DNA of 64,000 nt, from positions 3,175,501 to 3,239,500 of the forward strand of contig NZ_OY762276.1 of assembly GCF_963665445.1 (NCBI RefSeq), in the 5' to 3' direction. Below the pieces are notes generated by a model. The model was not told where the DNA came from. It saw only the letters and a list, made by a program, of their open reading frames with translations, and did no database searches. This document shows positions 16,358 to 24,494 of this stretch, piece by piece. Numbering within the stretch: position 1 is the first letter of the stretch; the number at the start of each line of letters is the position of its first letter. The DNA comes from an uncultured Desulfobulbus sp. Lineage in GTDB: Bacteria; Desulfobacterota; Desulfobulbia; Desulfobulbales; Desulfobulbaceae. The position numbers and the translations under genes were made by a program.

Positions 16358-19300
16358 TTACTTGGTCATGTTGTTCACCGCGTTCTGCAGTGAACTGCTC
16401 GAAGCCATGAGCCGATCAAGTGCGTTGACCGTATCGACGACCGACTCCTGAACCGTTTCGGTGGTGCGACGGTTATCACCGGCCGATTTGACCACGGTCT
16501 GGATCTGCTCCATAACCTTCTGCCCGTGATCCGCCAAGGTGGCTGCCCGTCCGCTGACATCGTCGATGGAGGAGGAAATGGTCATGATCCCGGTGGAGAT
16601 CTCCTCCATGGCATTGAGCGCGGTGTTGATGACCTTGGAACCGTCATCCAGCATGCGCATGCCGTCCTGCATGGCGGTGATGGTCTGGCGGGAGTCATTC
16701 TCCACCATCTTGACGATATTGGAAATATCCACCGCCGAACGCGAACTGTTTTCCGCCAGCTTGCGCACCTCGTCGGCCACCACTGCAAATCCACGGCCGG
16801 CATCTCCGGCACGGGCGGCCTCGATGGCGGCGTTAAACGCCAGGAGGTTGGTCTGGGAGGCGATCTCCTTGATGATATCGACAAAACCGCCGATTTTTTC
16901 CACCTGGGAGACCAGGGTGGCCACCATCTCATTGTTCTGCTGCATGGAGCGGTTGATCTGCTGCATCTTCTCGCCCGCCTCCGCACCGGCCTTGCGACCG
17001 TTTTCCGCCTCATGCGACATGGAACCGGCCAACTGGTTCACCTTTTCGCTGACCCCGAGCATTTCGCTGGAGGAATCCAGCATCCGGCGAATGGTGGTTT
17101 CCGAGGCATCCAGACGCACGACCTCCTGATCGATCGACTGGTTCATGACCTGCATCTCCTGCTTGACCTGTTCCATCCGCTGCTGGGAATCCGCCACCAG
17201 GGCCGCCACCTCGCCGCTGGCCTGGCTCACCAGCTGCTCGACCTCGGATTCGGCGCTGACATCAAGGACAAACTCCAGGGCCCCCTTGATATTGCCCTTG
17301 GCATCCTTGATCGGCGCACCGGTGTATTTGATTGGAACCTCGCGTCCGTTGATATGGGCAACCGTCTTGGCGGAGATAACCTGATCCGTCTGCATGGCCT
17401 GATTGCAGGCACAGTGTTCGGTCCGGCAATGGCCGCTGTTGAACAGGCTGTAACACTTCCTGCCGATCAATTCGTCCGCGGGCGAACCCAGGGCCTGAGC
17501 CCCTGCCGGGTTGATGAAGGTGATCGAAAAATCGGTATCAATGGAGAAGATCGGCGTGGGAATGGCATTGAGATTCTCAATCTTCTCATTGGCCTCCTGG
17601 CGCTGGCGTGCCTCATCGGTGATATCGAGCACAAATTCGAGTGCGCCGGTGATATTGCCCTTGGCATCCTTGATCGGCGCGCCGGTGTACTTGATCGGCA
17701 TGATCATCCCGTCACGCGGCCGGGCAATGGTCTCATCGCTGACCACGCTGTCGGTTTTCATCGCCCTGTTGCAGGCACATTTCTCGGTCTGGCAGTGCGG
17801 CGTCTTGAACAGGTCAAAGCACTTGCGGCCGATGGCACTGTCCGGCGTCAATCCGACGGCAGCCGCACCGGCAGGATTGATGAAGGTGATGGCGTAATCG
17901 GTGTCGATCGACATGATCGGCGTGGGAATGGCGTTGAGGTTCTCGATCTTGGTGTTGGCATCGTGCCGCTGACGGGCCTCTTCGGTGATATCGAGGATAA
18001 ACTCGAGCGCCCCCTTGATGTTGCCCTTGGCATCCTTGATCGGTGCGCCGGTGTACTTAATGGGCACGATCACCCCTTCGCGCGGCCGGGCGATGGTTTC
18101 CTCGGTCACGATGCCGTCGCTCTTCATGGCCTGGGTGCAGGCGCAGCGCTCGGTCCGGCAATGGGGGGTGCGGAAGAAATCGTAACATTTCTTGCCCACC
18201 ATCTGATCAGGGCTCAGGCCAACCACCGCCGCACCGGCAGGGTTCATATAGGTGATGGTGAAATCGGTGTCGATCGACATGATCGGCGTGGGGATGGCAT
18301 TGAGATTCTCGATCTTCTCGTTGGCCATCTGCTGTTGCTTGCTCTCCTCGGTGACATCGAGAATGTACTCAAGCGCCCCCTTGATGTTGCCCTTGGCATC
18401 CTTGATCGGTGCGCCGGTATACTTGATCGGAACGATCACCCCGTCGCGCGGCCGGGCAATGGTCTGCTCGCTGATAACGCTGTCGGTCTGCATCGCCCTC
18501 AGGCAGGCGCATTTCTCGGTCTTGCAGTGCGGCGTCTTAAACAGATCAAAACACTTCTTGCCCACAGCCTCATCCGGCGTCAACCCGGCAACCGCCGCAC
18601 CGGCCGGGTTCACGAAGGTGATGGTGAAATCGGTGTCGATCGACATGATCGGCGTGGGAATGGTATTGAGGTTCTCGATCTTTTCCTCGGCCAGTTGCTG
18701 CTGCCTGGTTTCATCGGTGACATCGAGGACATACTCAATGGCTCCAACAATGTTGCCCTTGGCGTCCTTGATCGGCGCGCCGGTATACTTGATCGGAACG
18801 ATCACCCCGTCGCGCGGCCGGGCAATGGTCTGCTCGCTGATGACGCTATCGGTCTTCATCGCCCGCATGCAGGCGCATTTTTCGGTCTTGCAGTGCGGCG
18901 TCTTGAACAGGTCAAAACACTTCTTACCCACTGCCTCATCCGGCGTCAATCCCGCCACTGCCGCACCTGCTGGATTGATGAAGGTCACGGTGAATTTATC
19001 GTCGATCTCCATAATCGGCGTGGGAATCACGTTGAGATCGGTCTCCATCTGCCGCAGCCGCGCCTCCAGCTTCTTTTCACGGCTGATATCGCTCATGGTC
19101 ACCAGGGTCCGGGCTTCTTCCCCTCCAAGGGGACGGGCTATGGAACGAAAGTAGCGGATACCTCCGCCATTGTTCTGGATCCCTTCGGTGCTGACCTCTT
19201 TGCTCAGCCTGGACGCCTTTTCCACCGTGCAGTCCTTGGTGCCGCAGAGATGGAGATTGCAGGTTTCCTCACAGGTCATCTTGCCGATTACCTGGGCTGC

Positions 19301-19438
19301 TGTCAGCTGAAAGGTGTCGTAAAATGCCTGGTTGGCCCAGGTGATCGTCCGCTTGCCGTCCACCATGAACCCTGGCTCGTTCCAGGACTCGAGAATCCCC
19401 ACATCCATACCGACAGGTGTTTGTGCTGCTGTTGCCAT
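16358..19438 (-). CDS. soluble chemoreceptor with six PAS domains and Cys motifs
   Basis: A 1026-residue methyl-accepting chemotaxis protein without any transmembrane segment. PAS domain 1 (about 10-130) has Cys56, 60, 65 and 70. Five further PAS units (135-744) repeat every 122 residues, each with the cysteine pattern C-x8-C-x4-C-x-C (first copy Cys174, 183, 188, 190). A coiled-coil signalling domain (about 745-1026) carries the conserved hairpin tip [20 protein letters not shown] (from about 863). No C-terminal CheR/CheB-binding pentapeptide is present. GGAGG lies 5 bases before ATG 19438. The cysteines could bind a metal, cluster or haem, or respond to redox state. It is cotranscribed with the triple CheW gene. 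Confidence 0.95.
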   Translation of the reverse strand: MATAAQTPVGMDVGILESWNEPGFMVDGKRTITWANQAFYDTFQLTAAQVIGKMTCEETCNLHLCGTKDCTVEKASRLSKEVSTEGIQNNGGGIRYFRSIARPLGGEEARTLVTMSDISREKKLEARLRQMETDLNVIPTPIMEIDDKFTVTFINPAGAAVAGLTPDEAVGKKCFDLFKTPHCKTEKCACMRAMKTDSVISEQTIARPRDGVIVPIKYTGAPIKDAKGNIVGAIEYVLDVTDETRQQQLAEEKIENLNTIPTPIMSIDTDFTITFVNPAGAAVAGLTPDEAVGKKCFDLFKTPHCKTEKCACLRAMQTDSVISEQTIARPRDGVIVPIKYTGAPIKDAKGNIKGALEYILDVTEESKQQQMANEKIENLNAIPTPIMSIDTDFTITYMNPAGAAVVGLSPDQMVGKKCYDFFRTPHCRTERCACTQAMKSDGIVTEETIARPREGVIVPIKYTGAPIKDAKGNIKGALEFILDITEEARQRHDANTKIENLNAIPTPIMSIDTDYAITFINPAGAAAVGLTPDSAIGRKCFDLFKTPHCQTEKCACNRAMKTDSVVSDETIARPRDGMIMPIKYTGAPIKDAKGNITGALEFVLDITDEARQRQEANEKIENLNAIPTPIFSIDTDFSITFINPAGAQALGSPADELIGRKCYSLFNSGHCRTEHCACNQAMQTDQVISAKTVAHINGREVPIKYTGAPIKDAKGNIKGALEFVLDVSAESEVEQLVSQASGEVAALVADSQQRMEQVKQEMQVMNQSIDQEVVRLDASETTIRRMLDSSSEMLGVSEKVNQLAGSMSHEAENGRKAGAEAGEKMQQINRSMQQNNEMVATLVSQVEKIGGFVDIIKEIASQTNLLAFNAAIEAARAGDAGRGFAVVADEVRKLAENSSRSAVDISNIVKMVENDSRQTITAMQDGMRMLDDGSKVINTALNAMEEISTGIMTISSSIDDVSGRAATLADHGQKVMEQIQTVVKSAGDNRRTTETVQESVVDTVNALDRLMASSSSLQNAVNNMTK
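17207..19036 (-). repeat. five in-frame 366-bp PAS repeats
   Basis: The IPTPI codons of the five repeats begin at exactly 366-base intervals; the plus-strand landmark TCGGCGTGG is at 17551, 17917, 18283, 18649 and 19015. Long stretches such as [17 protein letters not shown] are identical in all five copies, showing expansion by unequal recombination or recent conversion. The copies differ in a few residues around the cysteine motif and are most diverged in the fifth. Confidence 0.93.
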
Positions 19439-19452
19439 TGTTGCCTCCATTA

Positions 19453-21012
19453 TCAAATCATATCCCTTGCCATATCTTGCTGTTCACTGGAGCTTTGCAG
19501 ACCGTCTGCACAGCCACCCGCCATCAACGCCTCCTCCGCTTGGCCTTCCCCCTCAGAAATCTGCAGGTGGTTGCGAAGGATATTGGCGACATTGACAACC
19601 AGTACATGTTCTTTGAGCCCCTCATCGTTGATGAATTCGATCAAACGATCCAGGGTGTCCTTCTTGGATTGCAGCTCGGGCCGCAATGAAGGCGTGGTAT
19701 GAAATTTTTCCTGTTTATAGATGGTGATGATTTCATCGACCAGCAGAGCGACCAGGTTGCCGCCCGCCCTGCCGATGATCAGTTTATCCTCTTGAGCCAA
19801 TGCCCGGCTGGCCACATTGTGCTCGGGACAGCTGTAGAAGGTTCTCAGACTCATGACCGGCACCACCCGCCCCCGCAGGTTGATGATTCCCTGCACCAGC
19901 CCCTGCTCGCTGGTGAGCTGAATGAGATCGCCGCAGTCGATAATTTCCTGCACATCCTTGAGCTCAATGGCATAGTGTTTGCCGATAGCGAAGATCAGGT
20001 AGCAATGCTCGGTAATGATATGCCGGGCCGAGGGCTCATCCTCGACATTGCTCGCCTCGACATTGCGCCGCAACCGGGCCATGGCGCTTATTTTGTCGAT
20101 CTGGGAACTGATCAAGCCCTGCACGTTGAGCAGCATGATGTTGTTGAACTGCGGCGTTGAACAGACGCCCTGAAGATGGGGCAGATGCTGTCCGGGGATG
20201 GGCATGATCTCATCTTCGGCCACCACCAGGATCTGGTGCACCTTGTCGACAATCAGGCCAAAAGAGAGTGCGTCCGAGTGCATCACCAGGATGCGGGTGT
20301 CCTCGGTGGGCTTGAGATCCTCCTCAACGGAACAGCCCAGCAGGATGGCACTGCAGAGCACGGGGATGGTCTGGCCGCGCAACTGCAGTGCCCCCTGCAC
20401 CTTGCCGCTTTTGAAGGTCTCGTCGATGTTGGCAAAAAAGCAGATCTCCCGCGCCTCGGCAACGGGAATGCCGTAGATCTGGTTCCGACAGGAATAGAGG
20501 ACGAACTGGTGGTAACGCCGCGGCCTGGTCGATACGGACTCGGCCTGGCCCTCAAAACCATCGTCCATGTCCGAGGATTGGGGAAAGAGACGCTGGAGGT
20601 CGATCAGTTCAAGGGTGCGCCGCCCTTCATCCAGCTTGATCAGATCGGTGATCACGGTTTCCTCGGTCAGCAAAAACGAGGGAAGATGCTCGATCGATTG
20701 CAGGCCAACCCGCAATACATCACGAATATCCTCCACCAACAGCCCATAGCGTTTGCTACGGACCTGGATCACTGCCACCTTGGCATCGTTGCCGTAGTCG
20801 GTCTGGGGGAGAGCCAGTCGTTTTTTGAGATTGATCACCGCAATGACGTCCCCCCGCAGGGGCATGATCCCTTCCAGGAAAGGTGCACCGGTTGGCAGGG
20901 GCTGGATCGAAACGCTGAGCGGCAGGGCTTCCACCACCTGTTCCGCCGGCAGGGCAATTTCAATACCCGCCTGGCGATCGAGTATAAACGAGGCAAAAAG
21001 CTGTTCCTTCAT
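19453..21012 (-). CDS. triple CheW-domain scaffold protein
   Basis: A 519-residue cytoplasmic protein made of three CheW-like modules (about 1-150, 177-320 and 340-495). Each has the beta-barrel order ending in a GxxxLRGxxxPV-type strand: [29 protein letters not shown] and [15 protein letters not shown]. CheW domains couple chemoreceptors to the kinase CheA; three in one chain could crosslink receptor arrays. No receiver domain is fused, so it is not CheV. AGGAA lies ahead of ATG 21012; a TTG at 21033 is less likely. It lies just upstream of the chemoreceptor gene in the same transcript. Confidence 0.9.
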   Translation of the reverse strand: MKEQLFASFILDRQAGIEIALPAEQVVEALPLSVSIQPLPTGAPFLEGIMPLRGDVIAVINLKKRLALPQTDYGNDAKVAVIQVRSKRYGLLVEDIRDVLRVGLQSIEHLPSFLLTEETVITDLIKLDEGRRTLELIDLQRLFPQSSDMDDGFEGQAESVSTRPRRYHQFVLYSCRNQIYGIPVAEAREICFFANIDETFKSGKVQGALQLRGQTIPVLCSAILLGCSVEEDLKPTEDTRILVMHSDALSFGLIVDKVHQILVVAEDEIMPIPGQHLPHLQGVCSTPQFNNIMLLNVQGLISSQIDKISAMARLRRNVEASNVEDEPSARHIITEHCYLIFAIGKHYAIELKDVQEIIDCGDLIQLTSEQGLVQGIINLRGRVVPVMSLRTFYSCPEHNVASRALAQEDKLIIGRAGGNLVALLVDEIITIYKQEKFHTTPSLRPELQSKKDTLDRLIEFINDEGLKEHVLVVNVANILRNHLQISEGEGQAEEALMAGGCADGLQSSSEQQDMARDMI

Positions 21013-21059
21013 TTCTGACTGTTTCCTCAGCAAAAAAAGCCTTTGTGGATTCCGACGGA

Positions 21060-21461
21060 TTACAAGGTTTGAGGGCTCACATATTTCGGACGCATGCTGC
21101 GCGCCGCCAGGCGGTTGAGCACCGCTTCGATTTCGCTGAAATCGCTGTCCTGGTAAGCAATAAAGCGAGGCCGCAACTGATGTGCGGAGGCCACGGTTTC
21201 GACCTCGGCATTAGGCAGGATGAGAATGAAAAACACCTGCTCCAAACGAAAACGAAAAGGAGACAGACACTGCAGGTCGTTTGTGCAGGTGGCCTGAAGC
21301 ACCACGGCCTCCGGCAAGGGATCCGGAGTCTGGAAATGACGCAACAACTCTCCCATGTTCCAGCAGTCGGTCAGAGACTCCAGGTTGGGCAACGCCTTGA
21401 TGGAATCCTTGAGCCGTTCCCCGCTCTCTGTATGTTTCGCTGTAAACAACAGCACGTTCAT
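21060..21461 (-). CDS. pseudo-receiver-like small protein
   Basis: A 133-residue protein I do not recognise as a named family. Its strand-helix order (MNVLLFTAKH, EAVVLQATC, FFILILPNAEV, RPRFIAYQD) looks like a response-regulator receiver fold, but the acidic pair, the phosphoacceptor aspartate (Gln or Ala there) and the switch lysine are absent. If it is a receiver it cannot be phosphorylated in the usual way and would act by binding. GGAG lies 8 bases before ATG 21461. It is the first gene after the sigma-54 promoter and precedes the triple CheW gene by 47 bases. Confidence 0.6.
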   Translation of the reverse strand: MNVLLFTAKHTESGERLKDSIKALPNLESLTDCWNMGELLRHFQTPDPLPEAVVLQATCTNDLQCLSPFRFRLEQVFFILILPNAEVETVASAHQLRPRFIAYQDSDFSEIEAVLNRLAARSMRPKYVSPQTL

Positions 21462-21515
21462 AGTATTTTCTCCGCTTGTTCTCACAGATCCCGAACTGTT
21501 CACGTTCTCATCCAA

Positions 21516-21530
21516 GCAAAAGATGGGCCA
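21516..21530 (-). promoter_or_regulatory. sigma-54 (-24/-12) promoter
   Basis: On the minus strand the sequence TGGCCC-N5-TTGC, with GG and GC exactly 12 bases apart, matches the RpoN consensus TGGCAC-N5-TTGC with one mismatch. The start codon of the pseudo-receiver is about 55 bases downstream of the -12 element. An NtrC-type activator gene ends 225 bases upstream. Confidence 0.72.
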
Positions 21531-21547
21531 TCAGACCGATACTCGAC

Positions 21548-21570
21548 AAAAAAGGAAAAATCTCTTTTCC
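21548..21570 (-). terminator. weak intrinsic terminator after the sigma-54 activator gene
   Basis: On the minus strand a 6-bp stem (GGAAAA/TTTTCC, loop of five) is followed directly by six T residues. It lies between the activator gene and the sigma-54 promoter, so it could insulate the two transcripts. The stem is short. Confidence 0.45.
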
Positions 21571-21625
21571 CCCAAGGACTCCGTCCCGAAGGCGGTCCAT
21601 GAACAGAGACCGGCCCCCTCTCATC

Positions 21626-21662
21626 TGTACACTTTTATGAACATTGTTCTGGAAAGTGGACA
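21626..21662. promoter_or_regulatory. extended dyad, candidate activator binding site (UAS)
   Basis: A 37-bp dyad centred on 21644: 14 of 18 symmetric positions pair, including an inner GAACA-T-TGTTC and outer CACTTT/AAAGTG arms. It is about 115 bases upstream of the -24 element, the usual distance for an NtrC-type enhancer. No T-tract follows on either strand, which argues against a terminator. Confidence 0.6.
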
Positions 21663-21755
21663 GGAAAGGGAAAGGCAATCATTGAGACAGGGAGACCCCT
21701 CAGGCCTCGTGATGCAGCGGCGGAGAACAGTTGACAGACACCGCCGGATGACGAA

Positions 21756-23138
21756 TCAGGCGTCGGCGTACTTTTTGATGAGTTGATACAGACGGGTGCG
21801 GGAGAGTCCGGAAAGACGTCCGGCCTCCATGACGTTGCCCTCGCTGTGGCGCAGGAGGCGTTGGGTATAGTCGCGTTCAAAGGCATCCTTGGCATCCCGC
21901 CAGGCGGGAAGAAAGGTCCTCTCAGCAAAAGGCGGCGAAGCGACAGGCGCCTGCCGTTGGACATTGGCCCGGGCATGGGCCGTACGAATATGGACCGGCA
22001 GATGTTGGGTGAATAGAACCGGGGAATACACGGCCTGGGCAAAGGCGGATTCTATGGCCTGGGAGAGTTCGCGCACATTGCCCGGCCAGTGATAGCTGCA
22101 GAGCAACTCCATCACCTCGGGCAAACATTCCTTGGGTTCCTGGCCGTAGCGCTGGACCGAACAGTTGAGGAAATGTTCGGCCAACAGGGGAATATCTCCG
22201 TCACGTTCGCGCAAGGGCGGCAGGTGAAGGCTCAGGCCTCGAAGCCGGTACAACAGGTCCTCACGAAACAGGCCGTCTCTGGTCATGGCGGCCAGATCTC
22301 GGTTGGTGGCACAGATGAGACGAAAATCCGAACAACATTCCTCCTGACTGCCCACGGGGCAAAAGGCCCGTTCCTGGAGGACGCGAAGAAAACTTTTCTG
22401 GGTGGCCAGAGGTAACTCGCCGATTTCGTCGAGAAACAGCGTGCCCTTGTCGGCGTGACGAATAAGACCGCGATTGGCCCGGTCCGCGCCGGTAAAGGCG
22501 CCTTTGACGTGGCCAAAGAGTACCGATTCGACCAGCTGCTCGGGCAAGGCCGTACAGTCGACCACCACGAAGTTCCCCTTTTTCCGCCTGCTGTTGGCAT
22601 GGATCGCGCGAGCGAAGGCCTCCTTGCCCGTTCCGGACTCACCGGAAATGACTACGCTGGCATCGGCGGCAGCGGCATTGGCGAGGATCTCCAGACATCG
22701 GATGAAACGGGGACTTTCCCCCACCAGCTGGTCACGCTCCATCGCCTCGACCACCGCTTTCTGGCCACGCACCGCCTGACGGTACTGCAGCGCCCTGGCC
22801 AGGGGGAGCGCAAGTTCCTTGATGATGGAATTCTTCTCCAGATAGCACCAGGCACCATGACGGATGGCCATTTCCGCGCCATCCGGATCGCCCTGAGCGG
22901 TGATGATGATCACCTGGGGCTCAGAAGGGACTGCACGAAGCTGATCGATACTTTTCAAGCCGTTGCCATCGGGCAGGTAGACATCAAGGAGAATAATGTC
23001 AAAATCACCGTTCACCGCAGTCCGCACCCCTTGAGCCAGGGAATGGACCGCCTGCGATTGATGATGCAGGCTTTCGAGTTTGTCGGCCACTGTTTCTACC
23101 AACAGGGCGTCATCATCGATGATGAGAATCTTCGCCAT
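21756..23138 (-). CDS. NtrC-family sigma-54-dependent response regulator
   Basis: A 460-residue transcription activator. The receiver domain (1-120) has an acidic pair at 8-10, phosphoacceptor Asp52, Thr80 and Lys102. The AAA+ domain (about 138-370) has Walker A GESGTGKE (166-173), the sigma-54 contact loop GAFTGA (213-218), Walker B TLFLDEIGE and an arginine-rich sensor region. A Fis-type helix-turn-helix is at 436-457 (MEAGRLSGLSRTRLYQLIKK). All key residues are present. It has its own sigma-70 promoter and sits next to a -24/-12 promoter and a dyad, so it probably activates the pseudo-receiver/CheW/chemoreceptor transcript. The cognate kinase is unknown. Confidence 0.94.
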   Translation of the reverse strand: MAKILIIDDDALLVETVADKLESLHHQSQAVHSLAQGVRTAVNGDFDIILLDVYLPDGNGLKSIDQLRAVPSEPQVIIITAQGDPDGAEMAIRHGAWCYLEKNSIIKELALPLARALQYRQAVRGQKAVVEAMERDQLVGESPRFIRCLEILANAAAADASVVISGESGTGKEAFARAIHANSRRKKGNFVVVDCTALPEQLVESVLFGHVKGAFTGADRANRGLIRHADKGTLFLDEIGELPLATQKSFLRVLQERAFCPVGSQEECCSDFRLICATNRDLAAMTRDGLFREDLLYRLRGLSLHLPPLRERDGDIPLLAEHFLNCSVQRYGQEPKECLPEVMELLCSYHWPGNVRELSQAIESAFAQAVYSPVLFTQHLPVHIRTAHARANVQRQAPVASPPFAERTFLPAWRDAKDAFERDYTQRLLRHSEGNVMEAGRLSGLSRTRLYQLIKKYADA

Positions 23139-23295
23139 GACAATATTGCTATCTTAGTAAGAAGTCTGCCGCCTAAAAGCAGGTATCGAGAAATCAGTCT
23201 GTTGCGAGAATGAACGACAGTCTGGTTTGTCGGCCCTGAGGCCGGGAAAAATTGGCAATGCCCTTCACACCTCTTTTTACACTCGTATCTTTCCT

Positions 23296-23324
23296 ATTAC
23301 ATAGTGTGTTCCAATAGTTGTCAA
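23296..23324 (-). promoter_or_regulatory. sigma-70 promoter of the sigma-54 activator gene
   Basis: The minus strand has TTGACA, a 17-base spacer and TGTAAT (five of six). The -35 box overlaps the stop codon of the upstream gene. The leader to the activator ATG is about 150 bases long and contains a small CGGCC-4-GGCCG hairpin (23231-23244). Confidence 0.75.
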
Positions 23325-23959
23325 GGAAACAAAAGACGACCGATGGTCGTAAGCAGCAATCTGCGGTCGATGGGTTTGCAGAGCAGTGCCTTGACAGGGC
23401 AATGGCGGATCTCCTGTGTAGTTATGCCGTTTCCATACCCGGTCATGAGGACCACAGGCAGTTCCGGCCGCAGCTGGTGCAGCCGCTGGCACAGTTCCAC
23501 CCCATTGCAGCGTGGCATATCAAAATCGGTCAGCACCAGATCATAGGCATCGCTTTTCGCCAGGAGATGTTCCATGGCCGTAACACTGTCGGTCAGCACC
23601 TCCACATCCAGTCCATGTTTGCTCAGATAGCGGCGGAGAATCTCCAGCACATCCGGCTCATCGTCCACAATGAGAATCCGCCCCTGCAGCGGACCTGTTG
23701 GTTCCTGCTGCTCTTGCTTCGGAAGTGCGCGCAAAAGGTTGTTCGGCAGGGTCGCTTTCCGGCCGCGGATTTTTTCCACCAGTTCCTCGCCACGGCGGCA
23801 GGCCGCCACCATCCGTTGCAGACGGCGGTGCACCTGCTCTCCTTCAGGCCCGTCCTCGGCAATCATCTCCGCGTTGGCAATGATAATGCTGAAAATATTT
23901 GTAAAGGCATGTCCATCCTCGCTACTCAGACAACTTGCGGCGGTCGGCTCTTGGCTCAT
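23321..23959 (-). CDS. orphan DHp-receiver protein without ATPase domain
   Basis: A 212-residue protein. Residues 13-75 align by eye with the histidine-kinase dimerisation helices (GHAFTNIFSIIIANAEM against the AHDFNNLL-type box), with the histidine at position 17. No ATP-binding domain follows. A complete receiver takes up about 92-210 (VDDEPD, acceptor Asp in LTDFDMPRCNG, MTGYG, LCKPID). The residue after the histidine is Ala rather than Asp/Glu, and Asn is kept at +4, a pattern linked to loss of kinase but not phosphatase activity. The start at 23959 is preferred; the frame is open to 24061. Confidence 0.75.
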   Translation of the reverse strand: MSQEPTAASCLSSEDGHAFTNIFSIIIANAEMIAEDGPEGEQVHRRLQRMVAACRRGEELVEKIRGRKATLPNNLLRALPKQEQQEPTGPLQGRILIVDDEPDVLEILRRYLSKHGLDVEVLTDSVTAMEHLLAKSDAYDLVLTDFDMPRCNGVELCQRLHQLRPELPVVLMTGYGNGITTQEIRHCPVKALLCKPIDRRLLLTTIGRLLFP

Positions 23960-24217
23960 CGATGTACTCTTGGGGTAGAAGATAGTCTTGAATTTCCCTG
24001 ACAGCAGCAAACAGGGTTCCGGGATAAACCGCCCTCTGTCACCGTAACTGCCGGTTACCATGGACAGAGGAAAGCTGTGCGATCACCAGGTCATTTTAGC
24101 ATGCATTTAAGGGGGGCTGCCGGATTTCACCCTTTTTTTCCCCGGAAGCATCGCTGGCACCACCTCCAGGGGAAACAAGCGACACCTACGGGACGAGATT
24201 TGTCCGCAGGAACCCTT

Positions 24218-24225
24218 GTTCTTGT
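24218..24225. repeat. left 8-bp target site duplication of the IS66 element
   Basis: GTTCTTGT directly before the left inverted repeat; the same eight bases occur at 25939-25946 directly after the right inverted repeat. Eight bases is the normal duplication length for IS66 elements. Confidence 0.93.
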
Positions 24226-24267
24226 GTAACTATTCAGCTCACCATGCTGAATTTGTTAAAAAAGTGC

Positions 24268-24296
24268 TTGACATGGTTTTCGGTTAAATTTTGTAT
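24268..24296 (+). promoter_or_regulatory. inward promoter in the left end of the IS66 element
   Basis: A perfect TTGACA (24268-24273), a 17-base spacer and a weak -10 TTGTAT (24291-24296). A second -10-like TATAGT is at 24460. Between promoter and gene are the hairpins TAAAAT-TTCG-ATTTTA (24434-24449) and GTGTC-5-GACAC (24464-24478). Confidence 0.5.
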
Positions 24297-24494
24297 TTTC
24301 CAGTGCGATTGGCAAACTGCCCAATTCCCCCCATTGAAGCACCGCTACGGCCTTTTGGTGCATGTTGATCGAGGGCACGCGGCAGGCGGATCGCAGAAAA
24401 AATTACAAACCGTCCCAGGGGCAGTTTTGGGACTAAAATTTCGATTTTAAAACCCGTGGTATAGTGTCGGCAAGACACAAACACGGGGGTTGGA

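Noticed and set aside
17207-19036. Regular direct repeats that could be mistaken for a CRISPR or satellite array
   Set aside because: The 366-bp period is in frame and encodes PAS domains; there are no short repeats with unique spacers.
16526-19702. A 1058-codon open frame on the plus strand opposite the chemoreceptor gene
   Set aside because: It is the antisense shadow of the repetitive, GC-rich receptor gene. Its His/Gly/Asp-rich translation has no domain, and the minus strand has clear family motifs and a ribosome binding site.
21626-21662. The 37-bp dyad as a terminator of the sigma-54 activator gene
   Set aside because: No T-tract follows on the minus strand, while a separate stem with six T residues lies further downstream; spacing fits an enhancer better.
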